From NCBI GenBank assembly GCA_022394775.1, contig JAGFCB010000254.1:1-41664 (forward strand): a stretch of 41,664 bases of DNA. The letters run 5' to 3'. The translations under genes were made by a program, and so were the position numbers. Source of the DNA: Candidatus Poribacteria bacterium. GTDB lineage: Bacteria; Poribacteria; WGA-4E; WGA-3G. This document shows positions 36,301 to 41,664 of the stretch, piece after piece. Position 1 is the stretch's first letter; each line of letters begins with the position of its first letter. The notes beneath the pieces are model-generated. The model made no database searches. It was not told the origin of the DNA and saw nothing but the letters and a program-made list of their open reading frames with translations.

Positions 36301-37696
36301 TCAAGTCATCGAGAACAACGTTGACTTGTACAGATTGATTAATTACTGCAATAGCAAGTCGCTGCAGCTCTTGAACGATATGAGATGAATCTTTATTTGT
36401 GAAACTCCACCAAGAACAGGCACTATCTATAGAGTTTGCGGTCAATTTTGCAAGAGTTGTTTTCCCTGTGTCCACGCCTCCTTGGATTACGACTATACCG
36501 TCAGATTGGAGTTTAGTTTGGATACTTGTTAGTAGGTCTGTTCTCCGGAAAACATTGGGATAAAGCGGAGGGATAACAGTGTGTGTAGGTGAATATGATT
36601 CAATCGTAACATCAGATGGATCGTCGGTAGGTACCGCACTGGCGGTATCGTCCCTTACGGCCTGTGTTGCCAGCATTTGCAGGTCCCGCAAATGCTGAGT
36701 TGAAACCCTTTCTGTCGTTTGCTCTTCAAAAATTTCACGGAAACGTGCTTTAGTAAGTTTACGATTATCCTTTCGTGTTGCGACCGTGAAGGCTTCTGTG
36801 AGAAGAGGAGCAAAGATTTTCTTGGCATAAAAAGGTGAAATTTTGTTTTCTTTCCCATGATTAATCAATTTTTCGCTTATCTCTTGCTCTATGGAATCGA
36901 TATTTTTCCCATCCGTGTCCCAAGTAATGGGTTCAATGAGTTTCTCATAAATTTCTTGAGGTGATGATGCCTTCAGAAAATCGTTTACTTCCTCTGATAT
37001 TTTTTCGTCAATCTGTAAAAAGTCTGATATTTTTTGGATAGCTGCTTCATCACCGGAACAACGGCTCCATACTTCAAGACCTGGTTTATCCGTTCCAAGT
37101 GGATTACCTTGTTCTTTACCTATTTTGGATTTTGTGAGAAGACGGAATTTTACACGCCGATCTGGATTGTTAGTCCGCAGTTTCCAATAGTTGTTAATCC
37201 CGTCAATTACCTGCTGAGACCTGAGTGTTATATTGTCTTGCGTGTGTTTGACTTGCGTTGCCGTAAACGTACCATCTGACTCTATATCAAAATCTTCCGC
37301 AACTTCAAGATAAAGAATATCGTTGTCGGCAAGGTCCAGCCAAGCATTCACACTGTGCAAGATCTGGTAGCGATATCCTTCTATGGAATCGGTTGCTTGA
37401 CGCTTGGAATCTGCTTTTATTTTTTCTTCATGAAGTACCTCTAATTGAGATGTAGGGAAACTAAGACACTTATACATTTGCCCGTTGTCATCGCTGAATT
37501 CGACCTCGAATGCTTCGCCGTTTGAAAGGATTTCGACAACTGTGCCGATGTCTCCGCGCTTGAGATTATGCTCAGGAAAATCCTGTGTGAGCGCGACGAC
37601 ATCCAGAAGTTTGATTTCGCCTTTTTCTGTAGGTTCTTGATTGTGTTCAGGCGAATTATCTATGTTCGAGGTGTTGTCGGAAGATTTGTTTTTCAT
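33365..37696 (-). CDS. DUF4926 - PD-(D/E)XK-like nuclease - STAND NTPase fusion, putative antiviral protein
   Basis: A 1443-aa protein. Residues about 27-90 match DUF4926 (LLDVVALTQDFPEHNLKRGDIGTVV). Residues about 103-200 look like a Cap4/DUF4297-type PD-(D/E)XK nuclease (YLEVAEDFDIE with D137, then TQVKH with Q148 and K150). A STAND NTPase starts near 380, with Walker A GGVDTGKTT (406-414), Walker B VNVVLDDLN (458-466), sensor LLITSQH and a GGHPRLVHA segment. From about 600 to the end it is helical and TPR-like, the usual sensor part. Effector-STAND-sensor is the Avs (antiviral STAND) layout: sensing a phage protein would trigger nuclease activity. It heads the mod-res operon. No strong ribosome site is seen before ATG 37,696. 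Confidence 0.72.
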   Translation of the reverse strand: MKNKSSDNTSNIDNSPEHNQEPTEKGEIKLLDVVALTQDFPEHNLKRGDIGTVVEILSNGEAFEVEFSDDNGQMYKCLSFPTSQLEVLHEEKIKADSKRQATDSIEGYRYQILHSVNAWLDLADNDILYLEVAEDFDIESDGTFTATQVKHTQDNITLRSQQVIDGINNYWKLRTNNPDRRVKFRLLTKSKIGKEQGNPLGTDKPGLEVWSRCSGDEAAIQKISDFLQIDEKISEEVNDFLKASSPQEIYEKLIEPITWDTDGKNIDSIEQEISEKLINHGKENKISPFYAKKIFAPLLTEAFTVATRKDNRKLTKARFREIFEEQTTERVSTQHLRDLQMLATQAVRDDTASAVPTDDPSDVTIESYSPTHTVIPPLYPNVFRRTDLLTSIQTKLQSDGIVVIQGGVDTGKTTLAKLTANSIDSACSWWSFTNKDSSHIVQELQRLAIAVINQSVQVNVVLDDLNLQPQELRGYEEILGTVIYRILERGAKLLITSQHKPPPNLIRSLGVSSSVTINVRDFTESEIRQFAEEMGCPANDIDTWVTLIQAHTGGHPRLVHAWIVRLQEEDWAEQKIITSILQPPEEVKEEREAARLLLTDLPKDRREFLYRLSLMSIGFRKDYALNVAEIPEPIPHPGDVFSQLVGPWIDQVSETYYTVSPLLTDAAKEVWSESRIKDLHAYIANAILKTKNLNMTEAWAVLTHSMIGQNRGGFISVIYALMTAQEDDWENLCQEFSWLVSIKTDPHEELFPGDAFVNQMFRSLQYRIAVEVRPELIPKILEIWDKETKAYEPQQSYLLSRLMLATEILKYNQVTLPAKKLVGYLKEITDIKNMDKKVWKSYFNSMEKLKEINIDESNFFSFLFSCIYMRPEINTVFLNELIDTLDKLDPRIRTLLLVDFENDTVQSQLLNNGVWLTEEKLENPNWIGCLETFDNVIEKTIAWGYPYIAAASARIKAITHDEELNDPDTAHKVLRDIISKLGPLPTIEEAQAVVYFNRKCYKDALNIYERILPKWNPPSEQLNIGPLEEYRRAAICAAYLGDWRKAAAFFEDGAKRVRQVENTERYIGLYADAGFAHFKAGNMLNCLKMLNLALQKFEMLPQNNTDIKYSTLKKRLMYATGWMNVSGGKNYPSELAEPPIGFCSDPRTNENFLTSPDFPIGFSWLNLALIEFKFGHGTAILEHVLQSLDRDAHPTLNYFISTFELQHDFRNKMFDDLPQRIHQLANARKSMEKHNQSDEGIAEHGINPTPTADLLNLNSVENITALLVASVLVQIPTNVDMSKFLVIWRTNSSELPIKENMFTALDLIESTLLEDQNQALTTMKTPDTKAEKRLAAALKVIQNKEISPKDLFYAHTFITTFFIGKAWEEFVAIDLAKLISAQWLGKKMEIPIKVVSQVEQACKSRETGKKKIGQILLAAHQAVSTKVAPDILQQFRSWVDNLR

Positions 37697-37790
37697 GATT
37701 TATTCGCATTCTTAAGGAGCAAGCGATTTTTTTCCGAATTAGACACTGCACGGAACTTGCCGAAAAATAGCGCAGGCTCTTGGACCGTGG

Positions 37791-37842
37791 TACAGGAAAC
37801 TAACAGTATATTTTACAGGCACAGGCTAACAGCCTATGCTAC
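37791..37842. repeat. CACAGGAAAC/CACAGGCTAAC-type dispersed repeat
   Basis: Two units, 37791-37819 and 37820-37842. The second is identical to 6136-6158 over 23 nt and contains the AGGCT-AAC-AGCCT hairpin. The rest of the 37,697-38,000 gap shows no gene. CCAAACTTTAG at about 37,856 is the only other motif, and it recurs near 39,420. Confidence 0.7.
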
Positions 37843-38000
37843 ACAGAAAAGTGCCCAAACTTTAGGATTTATTAACGGAAGGCTGAGGTTGTTCTGGGGC
37901 TATTTCGTCTTTGGTAAAACTTAAAACAAGTATAGCATTAAGTTAGGAGGGTTTCAAGTCTAAATATCAAGAAAACGACGGGGGATTGGGTGTGTAATTA

Positions 38001-38474
38001 TCAATGTGACTGAATAAAATCCTTAAGCACAATTATCGTGACTCCATAAACTTCTAACTTTTTTAGGCGTTTGTCGTTCGTAACAAATACATCGCAATCA
38101 TTTTCTAACGCGGTTGCAACAATTAAAGCATCTGGTGTTGGAACACTCGGATATTGTGATCGGAGTTTACCGGCTCGCTCTGCTGTCTCATAGTTAAGTT
38201 CAAGTACCTGAATTGGTAATGATCCGAGAAACTGCTTAAAATCTTCAACGTCTATTGCGTGTTCAGTTATAAGTGGTTTCGCTACAAATTCAGTTATCGA
38301 TATCACCGAGAGAAAGCCTCTGATGTTTTCATCAACAACATCTTGGAATATTTCCTTTGCCAGAAGATTGTACGGTTCAATCCCTTCAAGGTAGTATATG
38401 AGAACAGAGGTGTCCAACAACACCGATGGCACGTGAGAACTTGCTGTAGGGAAATCTAAAATTCTCGATCCCAT
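38001..38474 (-). CDS. vapC: PIN-domain toxin (VapC-like ribonuclease)
   Basis: A 157-aa PIN domain protein. The four acidic metal-binding positions are D21 (LLDTSVLIYYLEG), E62 (ISITEF), D115 (TPDALIVATAL) and D134 (VTNDKRL). VapC toxins cut tRNA or rRNA when not bound by antitoxin. The start ATG 38,474 overlaps the antitoxin 3' end by 19 nt, a typical toxin-antitoxin arrangement. The protein has about 15 extra N-terminal residues before the usual start of the PIN fold; a later start is possible. It sits at the upstream edge of the defence island. Confidence 0.88.
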   Translation of the reverse strand: MGSRILDFPTASSHVPSVLLDTSVLIYYLEGIEPYNLLAKEIFQDVVDENIRGFLSVISITEFVAKPLITEHAIDVEDFKQFLGSLPIQVLELNYETAERAGKLRSQYPSVPTPDALIVATALENDCDVFVTNDKRLKKLEVYGVTIIVLKDFIQSH

Positions 38475-38713
38475 GATTGCCTTTCTGATTTGATATAAGC
38501 ATCAATTTCTTCGACCGTGCTTCCCCATGTTCCTTTCATAGACCCACTCATCTTTTGAATCAATTCTGTTTTTGCTTCGCGAGAAAGTTCACGAGGCGTT
38601 TTTTGGAGAACGCTGAATTCGACCTCAAGTTCCTGTCCTTCGGGTAGGTCAATCCTATCCAACGGTTCAATTACGCCGTTTCTGTATGTTGCTTTTATCT
38701 TTTTTGATTTCAC
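38456..38713 (-). CDS. Antitoxin of the DUF104 (AF2212-like) family, partner of the PIN toxin
   Basis: An 85-aa protein. The N-terminal KATYRNGVIEPLDRIDLPEGQELEVEF matches the DUF104 pattern of antitoxins paired with PIN toxins. A charged helical tail (LSREAKTELIQKMSG, VEEIDAYIKSERQSWD) would wrap the toxin. I place the start at GTG 38,713, with GGAG ten bases upstream. Longer frames back to 38,884 run through the promoter and are rejected. It overlaps the toxin gene. The promoter is at 38,784-38,812. Confidence 0.8.
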   Translation of the reverse strand: MKSKKIKATYRNGVIEPLDRIDLPEGQELEVEFSVLQKTPRELSREAKTELIQKMSGSMKGTWGSTVEEIDAYIKSERQSWDREF

Positions 38714-38783
38714 TATCTTTTGTCTCCTATTTTTAGTTCTGGGAAGGAAAATGAAATAATCCTGAACAAGATTTAGTACCTTA

Positions 38784-38812
38784 ATTGTACACGCTAATAG
38801 TCTAATTGTCAA
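38784..38812 (-). promoter_or_regulatory. Promoter of the toxin-antitoxin pair
   Basis: On the minus strand TTGACA (38812-38807), a 17-nt spacer and TACAAT (38789-38784), one mismatch from the sigma70 consensus. AATTGTA/AATTGTC repeats overlap both boxes and may be the antitoxin's binding site. Predicted start near 38,777, about 65 nt before the GTG. Confidence 0.75.
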
Positions 38813-38828
38813 CGCCAACATTCGCTGA

Positions 38829-39098
38829 GGGTGTGTAAATATTCTGGCAGCGTTACCATATCGGAACGATCTAAAACATAGCACTCCGCTGGAGTGCCTT
38901 TATCGTTGACATCTACCCCTACAGATATATCACGCCTCTGGCGTGAGGAGAACACCGACCTCCAAGAAGTCTCTTTGCTCCAGCGGAGCAATATATCTAT
39001 AGAAAGAGATAGCTCGCTTCTCTTGCACTCCAGCGGAGTGCTATGTCCGCAAACCTGTCCACTAAAAAAACAATATGCCTTTAAAACTTTACACACCC
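38829..39098. repeat. Inverted-repeat-bounded block with short palindromes (left module)
   Basis: GGGTGTGTAAA (38829-38839) and TTTACACACCC (39088-39098) are perfect 11-bp inverted repeats. Inside are four palindromes: GCACTCC-gct-GGAGTGC (38881-38897), CACGCC-tct-GGCGTG (38931-38945), TTGCTCC-agc-GGAGCAA (38975-38991) and GCACTCC-agc-GGAGTGC (39025-39041). No protein-coding frame is credible. Confidence 0.7.
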
Positions 39099-39115
39099 CT
39101 GACCAATCAAACCTG

Positions 39116-39144
39116 TTGACTTTTTCCAAATTTCGTGTGATAAT
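39116..39144 (+). promoter_or_regulatory. Promoter-like sequence inside the palindrome block
   Basis: TTGACT (39116-39121), 17-nt spacer and GATAAT (39139-39144). It points right, into a region without a gene until the SDR start at 39,531, so a transcript would first cover the palindromes of the right module. Confidence 0.5.
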
Positions 39145-39148
39145 AAGA

Positions 39149-39433
39149 TTACTAAAGTTTGGACAATTCGTGTTGCGTGAGAAGCGCTATATCTATAGAA
39201 ATGGCATGTCCAACTTTTACACTCCAGCGGAGTGTTATGTGTAATATCCACATACCGCTCCGTTGGAGCGGAAGTCTTCGCCCATCTTGCTGCTATAGAT
39301 ATGTTGCTCCACTGGAGCAAGGAGGTTCTCTGTCTGTATTGTGTTAGGTCTTAATTTCCTTGCATTGAACAGATATGATGAACCCATTGCTTATATGGAA
39401 CTCACTTTTGAAAAATTATCCAAACTTTAGTAA
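39149..39433. repeat. Inverted-repeat-bounded block with short palindromes (right module)
   Basis: TTACTAAAGTTTGGA (39149-39163) and TCCAAACTTTAGTAA (39419-39433) are perfect 15-bp inverted repeats. Inside are ACACTCC-agc-GGAGTGT (39219-39235), CCGCTCC-gtt-GGAGCGG (39255-39271) and TTGCTCC-act-GGAGCAA (39304-39320). The right arm overlaps the spacer of the SDR promoter. Confidence 0.7.
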
Positions 39434-39436
39434 AAT
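39408..39436 (+). promoter_or_regulatory. Promoter of the SDR gene
   Basis: TTGAAA (39408-39413), 17-nt spacer and TAAAAT (39431-39436). It lies about 95 nt before the SDR start codon, in the right orientation. Confidence 0.6.
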
Positions 39437-39530
39437 TATATTACTACATTTATTGCAATTTTGCAAGGACGAAAAAAAGTGCGGTCCGGACTCGATGGCA
39501 CTTTAAAAAAACAGATAAAGGAGAACAGAG

Positions 39531-40262
39531 ATGCGTTTAGAAGGGCAGGTTGCGATTGTTACAGGTGGCGGAGGGGGCATTGGAAAAGCAACATGCCTCG
39601 CGTTCGCGAGAGAAGGTGCGGATGTTGTCATCCCTGAAGTGAATATAGCGAACGCAGAGGCGGTTTCAGCAGAAATAACAGCACTCGGTAGACAATGCCT
39701 CGTGATCGAAACGGATGTGGCAGATGGCGACTCCGTACGTGGAATGGTTCAACAGACACTTGGGACATTTGGACGCATTGATATTTTGGTCAACAACGCC
39801 GGTATTTTCAGTTATACCCGAATAGACGCATGCACCGAAGCGGAATGGGATCGGATGATGGCGGTAAATCTCAAGGGTCCCTTCCTCTGTTCTCAGGCAG
39901 TGATGGAGACGATGAAGACACAACGGTCCGGACGGATTATCAACCTCGGTTCGTTGGCAGGACAGGTCGGTGGATTGGTCGCGTCTGCGCCGTATTCTGC
40001 CTCAAAAGCGGGAGTCATGTGTTTGACGAAATCGTTGGCACGTGTGCTTGGAGCGTACAGCATCACGGTGAACTCCATCGCACCAGGTGTAGCAGCAACG
40101 GAGATGGCGAAAAACCACCCAGATATGACAGACCAGATTCCATTAGGACGCGTCGCCGATGCCTCGGAGATTGCGAGTACCATCCTGTTTCTCGCCTCGG
40201 AAGAGGGGCGTTATGTGACGGGTGCGACACTGGATGTTAACGGTGGGATACGAATGGCGTAA
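39531..40262 (+). CDS. Short-chain dehydrogenase/reductase (SDR), 3-oxoacyl-ACP-reductase-like
   Basis: A 243-aa classical SDR. The cofactor motif TGGGGGIG (11-18), NNAG (88-91), catalytic S141, Y155 and K159 (YSASK), and the PG motif (IAPGVAATEMA) are all present. ADVVIPEVN after the second strand lacks a basic residue, which hints at NAD rather than NADP. It ends in VTGATLDVNGGIRMA, usual for FabG-like enzymes. The ribosome site AAAGGAGA is strong. An aldo/keto reductase follows after 121 bp, so both may serve sugar or polyol oxidation; the substrate is unknown. A dispersed repeat separates them. Confidence 0.92.
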   Translation: MRLEGQVAIVTGGGGGIGKATCLAFAREGADVVIPEVNIANAEAVSAEITALGRQCLVIETDVADGDSVRGMVQQTLGTFGRIDILVNNAGIFSYTRIDACTEAEWDRMMAVNLKGPFLCSQAVMETMKTQRSGRIINLGSLAGQVGGLVASAPYSASKAGVMCLTKSLARVLGAYSITVNSIAPGVAATEMAKNHPDMTDQIPLGRVADASEIASTILFLASEEGRYVTGATLDVNGGIRMA

Positions 40263-40267
40263 ATGGT

Positions 40268-40298
40268 TTTCAGTTTTCAGTTATCGGTTATCAGTTAA
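40268..40298. repeat. TTTTCAGTTTTCAGTTATCGG dispersed repeat
   Basis: Follows the SDR stop codon. It is related to the reverse complement of 22310-22338 (AACTGAAAACTGAAAACTG). Confidence 0.6.
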
Positions 40299-40383
40299 GA
40301 GGTTTCCTACACCAATCTACCCTCACTTAGAATATGCTAAAAGCAGTGTGAACTTTGAAAACCTCTTGTAAAGGAGAAATGAT

Positions 40384-41385
40384 ATGGAATATAGGACACT
40401 TGGACGCGCGGGCGTAAAAGTCTCACCGCTCTGTCTCGGTACGATGATGTTCGGCGGACCGACAAACGAAAGGGATTCGATCCGGATTATCCACAAGGCG
40501 TTGGACGCAGGCATCAACTTTATGGACACCGCGAATGTCTATAACGACGGAGAATCCGAACGCGTTATTGCGAAAGCGGTTCGCGAAAACCGAGAGAAAT
40601 GGGTCATCGCTACGAAAGTACATGGGTCTATGGGAGAAGATGTGAATGACGCAGGTTCACACCGATTTCATATCATGTCAGCCGTTGAAGCGAGTCTCAA
40701 ACGCCTTAATACGGATCATATTGATGTGTATTATTTGCATCGGTGGGATGCCTCTACGCGAATTGCGGAATCGTTACGGGCTTTGGACGATTGTGTGAGA
40801 CAGGGAAAAGTACGTTACATAGCGTGTTCCAATTTTGAGGCGTGGCGCGTCTGTGAAGCACTCTGGACAAGCAGAGAACAGAGACTGGAAGAATTTGTGT
40901 GCGTTCAACCGCTCTATAATATCGTCAATCGGGACGCTGAGGTGGAGTTGCTGCCGTTTTGTGAGAAATATGGTGTCGGTGTTGTGCCGTACAGCCCGTT
41001 GGCGCGAGGTGTGCTGTCGGGCAAGTATCTGTCCGGAGAAAAACCGCCCAAAGGTTCGAGAGCCGCACGAAAAGACAGACGGATTTTACAGACTGAACTC
41101 CGCGAAGAGAGTTACGAAGTCGCACAACAACTCAAACCACTGGCAGACGCGCACGGCAAAACGTTGACCCAATTTTCATTGGCGTGGGTGTTAGCGAACC
41201 CGACGATTTCTTCCGTTATTATTGGACCGCGCACGATGGAACAACTTGAGGATAACCTGGGGTGCTTAGATTGCACGTTAACGGAAGCCGATGAAACTGC
41301 TATTAACCAACTCGTGCCACCCGGAGAACACACTGGAAAAGGATATAACGATCCAGCGTATCCAGTGTTGGGACGGTCAGTCTGA
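40384..41385 (+). CDS. Aldo/keto reductase
   Basis: A 333-aa TIM-barrel oxidoreductase. The catalytic tetrad is present: D48 and Y53 (FMDTANVYNDGESE), K78 (IATKVHG) and H119 (VYYLHRWD). The cofactor segment VIIGPRTMEQLEDNL near the end is typical of the family. It should use NADP(H) to interconvert aldehydes or ketones and alcohols in the cytoplasm. The ribosome site AAAGGAGA lies seven bases before the ATG. The sequence is closest in style to the YajO/Tas-like branch; substrate open. A CCCCCTAAATCCCCC repeat hairpin follows 15 bp after the stop. Confidence 0.93.
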   Translation: MEYRTLGRAGVKVSPLCLGTMMFGGPTNERDSIRIIHKALDAGINFMDTANVYNDGESERVIAKAVRENREKWVIATKVHGSMGEDVNDAGSHRFHIMSAVEASLKRLNTDHIDVYYLHRWDASTRIAESLRALDDCVRQGKVRYIACSNFEAWRVCEALWTSREQRLEEFVCVQPLYNIVNRDAEVELLPFCEKYGVGVVPYSPLARGVLSGKYLSGEKPPKGSRAARKDRRILQTELREESYEVAQQLKPLADAHGKTLTQFSLAWVLANPTISSVIIGPRTMEQLEDNLGCLDCTLTEADETAINQLVPPGEHTGKGYNDPAYPVLGRSV

Positions 41386-41389
41386 ATTA

Positions 41390-41425
41390 ACCCCCTAAAT
41401 CCCCCTTATCAGGGGGACTCTAAGA
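41390..41425. repeat. AACCCCCTAAATCCCCC dispersed repeat with hairpin
   Basis: TCCCCCT-TATC-AGGGGGA (41400-41417) is a perfect seven-bp stem, one base pair longer than the copy at 17,656-17,671. The surrounding text (AACCCCCTAAAT..., GAGG) matches too. It follows the aldo/keto reductase closely and may end or stabilise that transcript. Confidence 0.7.
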
Positions 41426-41486
41426 GGAACGCTTAACCCCTAAAATTGATACACGGACCCGTAACCCTTCGCATGGGCAAGCGGAT

Positions 41487-41544
41487 CCGTGGTTAAAATA
41501 GCACAACACAGGTCAAGGTGAATTTACTTTTACTTTAACCACGG
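41487..41544. repeat. Perfect 11-bp inverted repeat CCGTGGTTAAA...TTTAACCACGG
   Basis: Arms 41487-41497 and 41534-41544 flank 36 nt. No gene is recognisable from 41,386 to the window end. It could be the edge of a small element or a regulatory site of a gene beyond the window. Confidence 0.55.
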
Positions 41545-41664
41545 CAAAATTCTGGAAAAAGCCCGAGAATGCTCTTTGACAAGAAGGAAATTCCTTTCAG
41601 TTATGTCAGAAAGCTTTTTACATCGTTGAATAGAATGTTTCCTGATTTTATATAACTGATACCC

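Noticed and set aside
38714..38884. N-terminal extension of the antitoxin to ATG 38,884
   Set aside because: It would run through a near-consensus promoter and lacks a ribosome site; DUF104 similarity starts after GTG 38,713.
41461..41500. tRNA-like segment near the window end
   Set aside because: I could not fold acceptor, anticodon and T arms; the TTCGCATGGG part does not fit a T loop.
41569..41655. 28-codon frame starting ATG at 41,569
   Set aside because: No ribosome site, no family features and no partner gene; consistent with chance.

Overview
The window looks like a piece of a Gram-negative (diderm) bacterial chromosome. lpxB and lpxK make lipid A, there is a lipobox lipoprotein, an HtrA-type periplasmic protease and standard sigma70-like promoters. 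The gene mix (phytanoyl-CoA dioxygenase, LarA-like, sugar-phosphate isomerase, WD40, cyclase-ATPase-TPR regulator) and the many short dispersed repeats at gene borders resemble Candidatus Poribacteria or related environmental lineages. That assignment is inference from style, not from a marker gene.

Left part (1-13,989). The 3' end of an IS200/IS605-type tnpB with its right end and probable omega-RNA region lies just before a small DUF4351-like gene. Two tandem HAD hydrolases follow. A minus-strand run then holds a Yip1-like membrane protein, a 14-repeat WD40 protein, a frameshifted phytanoyl-CoA dioxygenase, a LarA-like protein, a lipoprotein gene interrupted by an in-frame TGA, a secreted jelly-roll protein and an FAH-family enzyme. 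On the plus strand a clear promoter drives argC, followed by lpxB and lpxK.

Middle part (13,993-26,083), all minus strand. It contains an 851-aa orphan membrane protein, a TIM-barrel isomerase, a TPR protein plus a 1223-aa cyclase/STAND-ATPase/TPR regulator, and a CRP-like regulator followed by an M28 peptidase and an HtrA protease. Perfect TGTGACGT dyads upstream of the CRP-like gene suggest autoregulation.

Right part (26,853-38,713) is a compact defence island, visibly more AT-rich than its surroundings. In transcription order it has a VapBC-type toxin-antitoxin pair; a 1443-aa protein fusing DUF4926, a PD-(D/E)XK-like nuclease and a STAND NTPase; type III mod and res genes directly behind it; and an SMC-like ATPase plus DUF4435/TOPRIM pair with the layout of the PARIS (AriA/AriB) system. 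The most novel element is the DUF4926-nuclease-STAND protein embedded in a type III restriction-modification operon, with a PARIS-like pair as a possible back-up.

The end (38,714-41,664) has an 800-bp gene-free block of short palindromes with several promoter-like sequences, then an SDR oxidoreductase and an aldo/keto reductase, probably catabolic or redox housekeeping genes.
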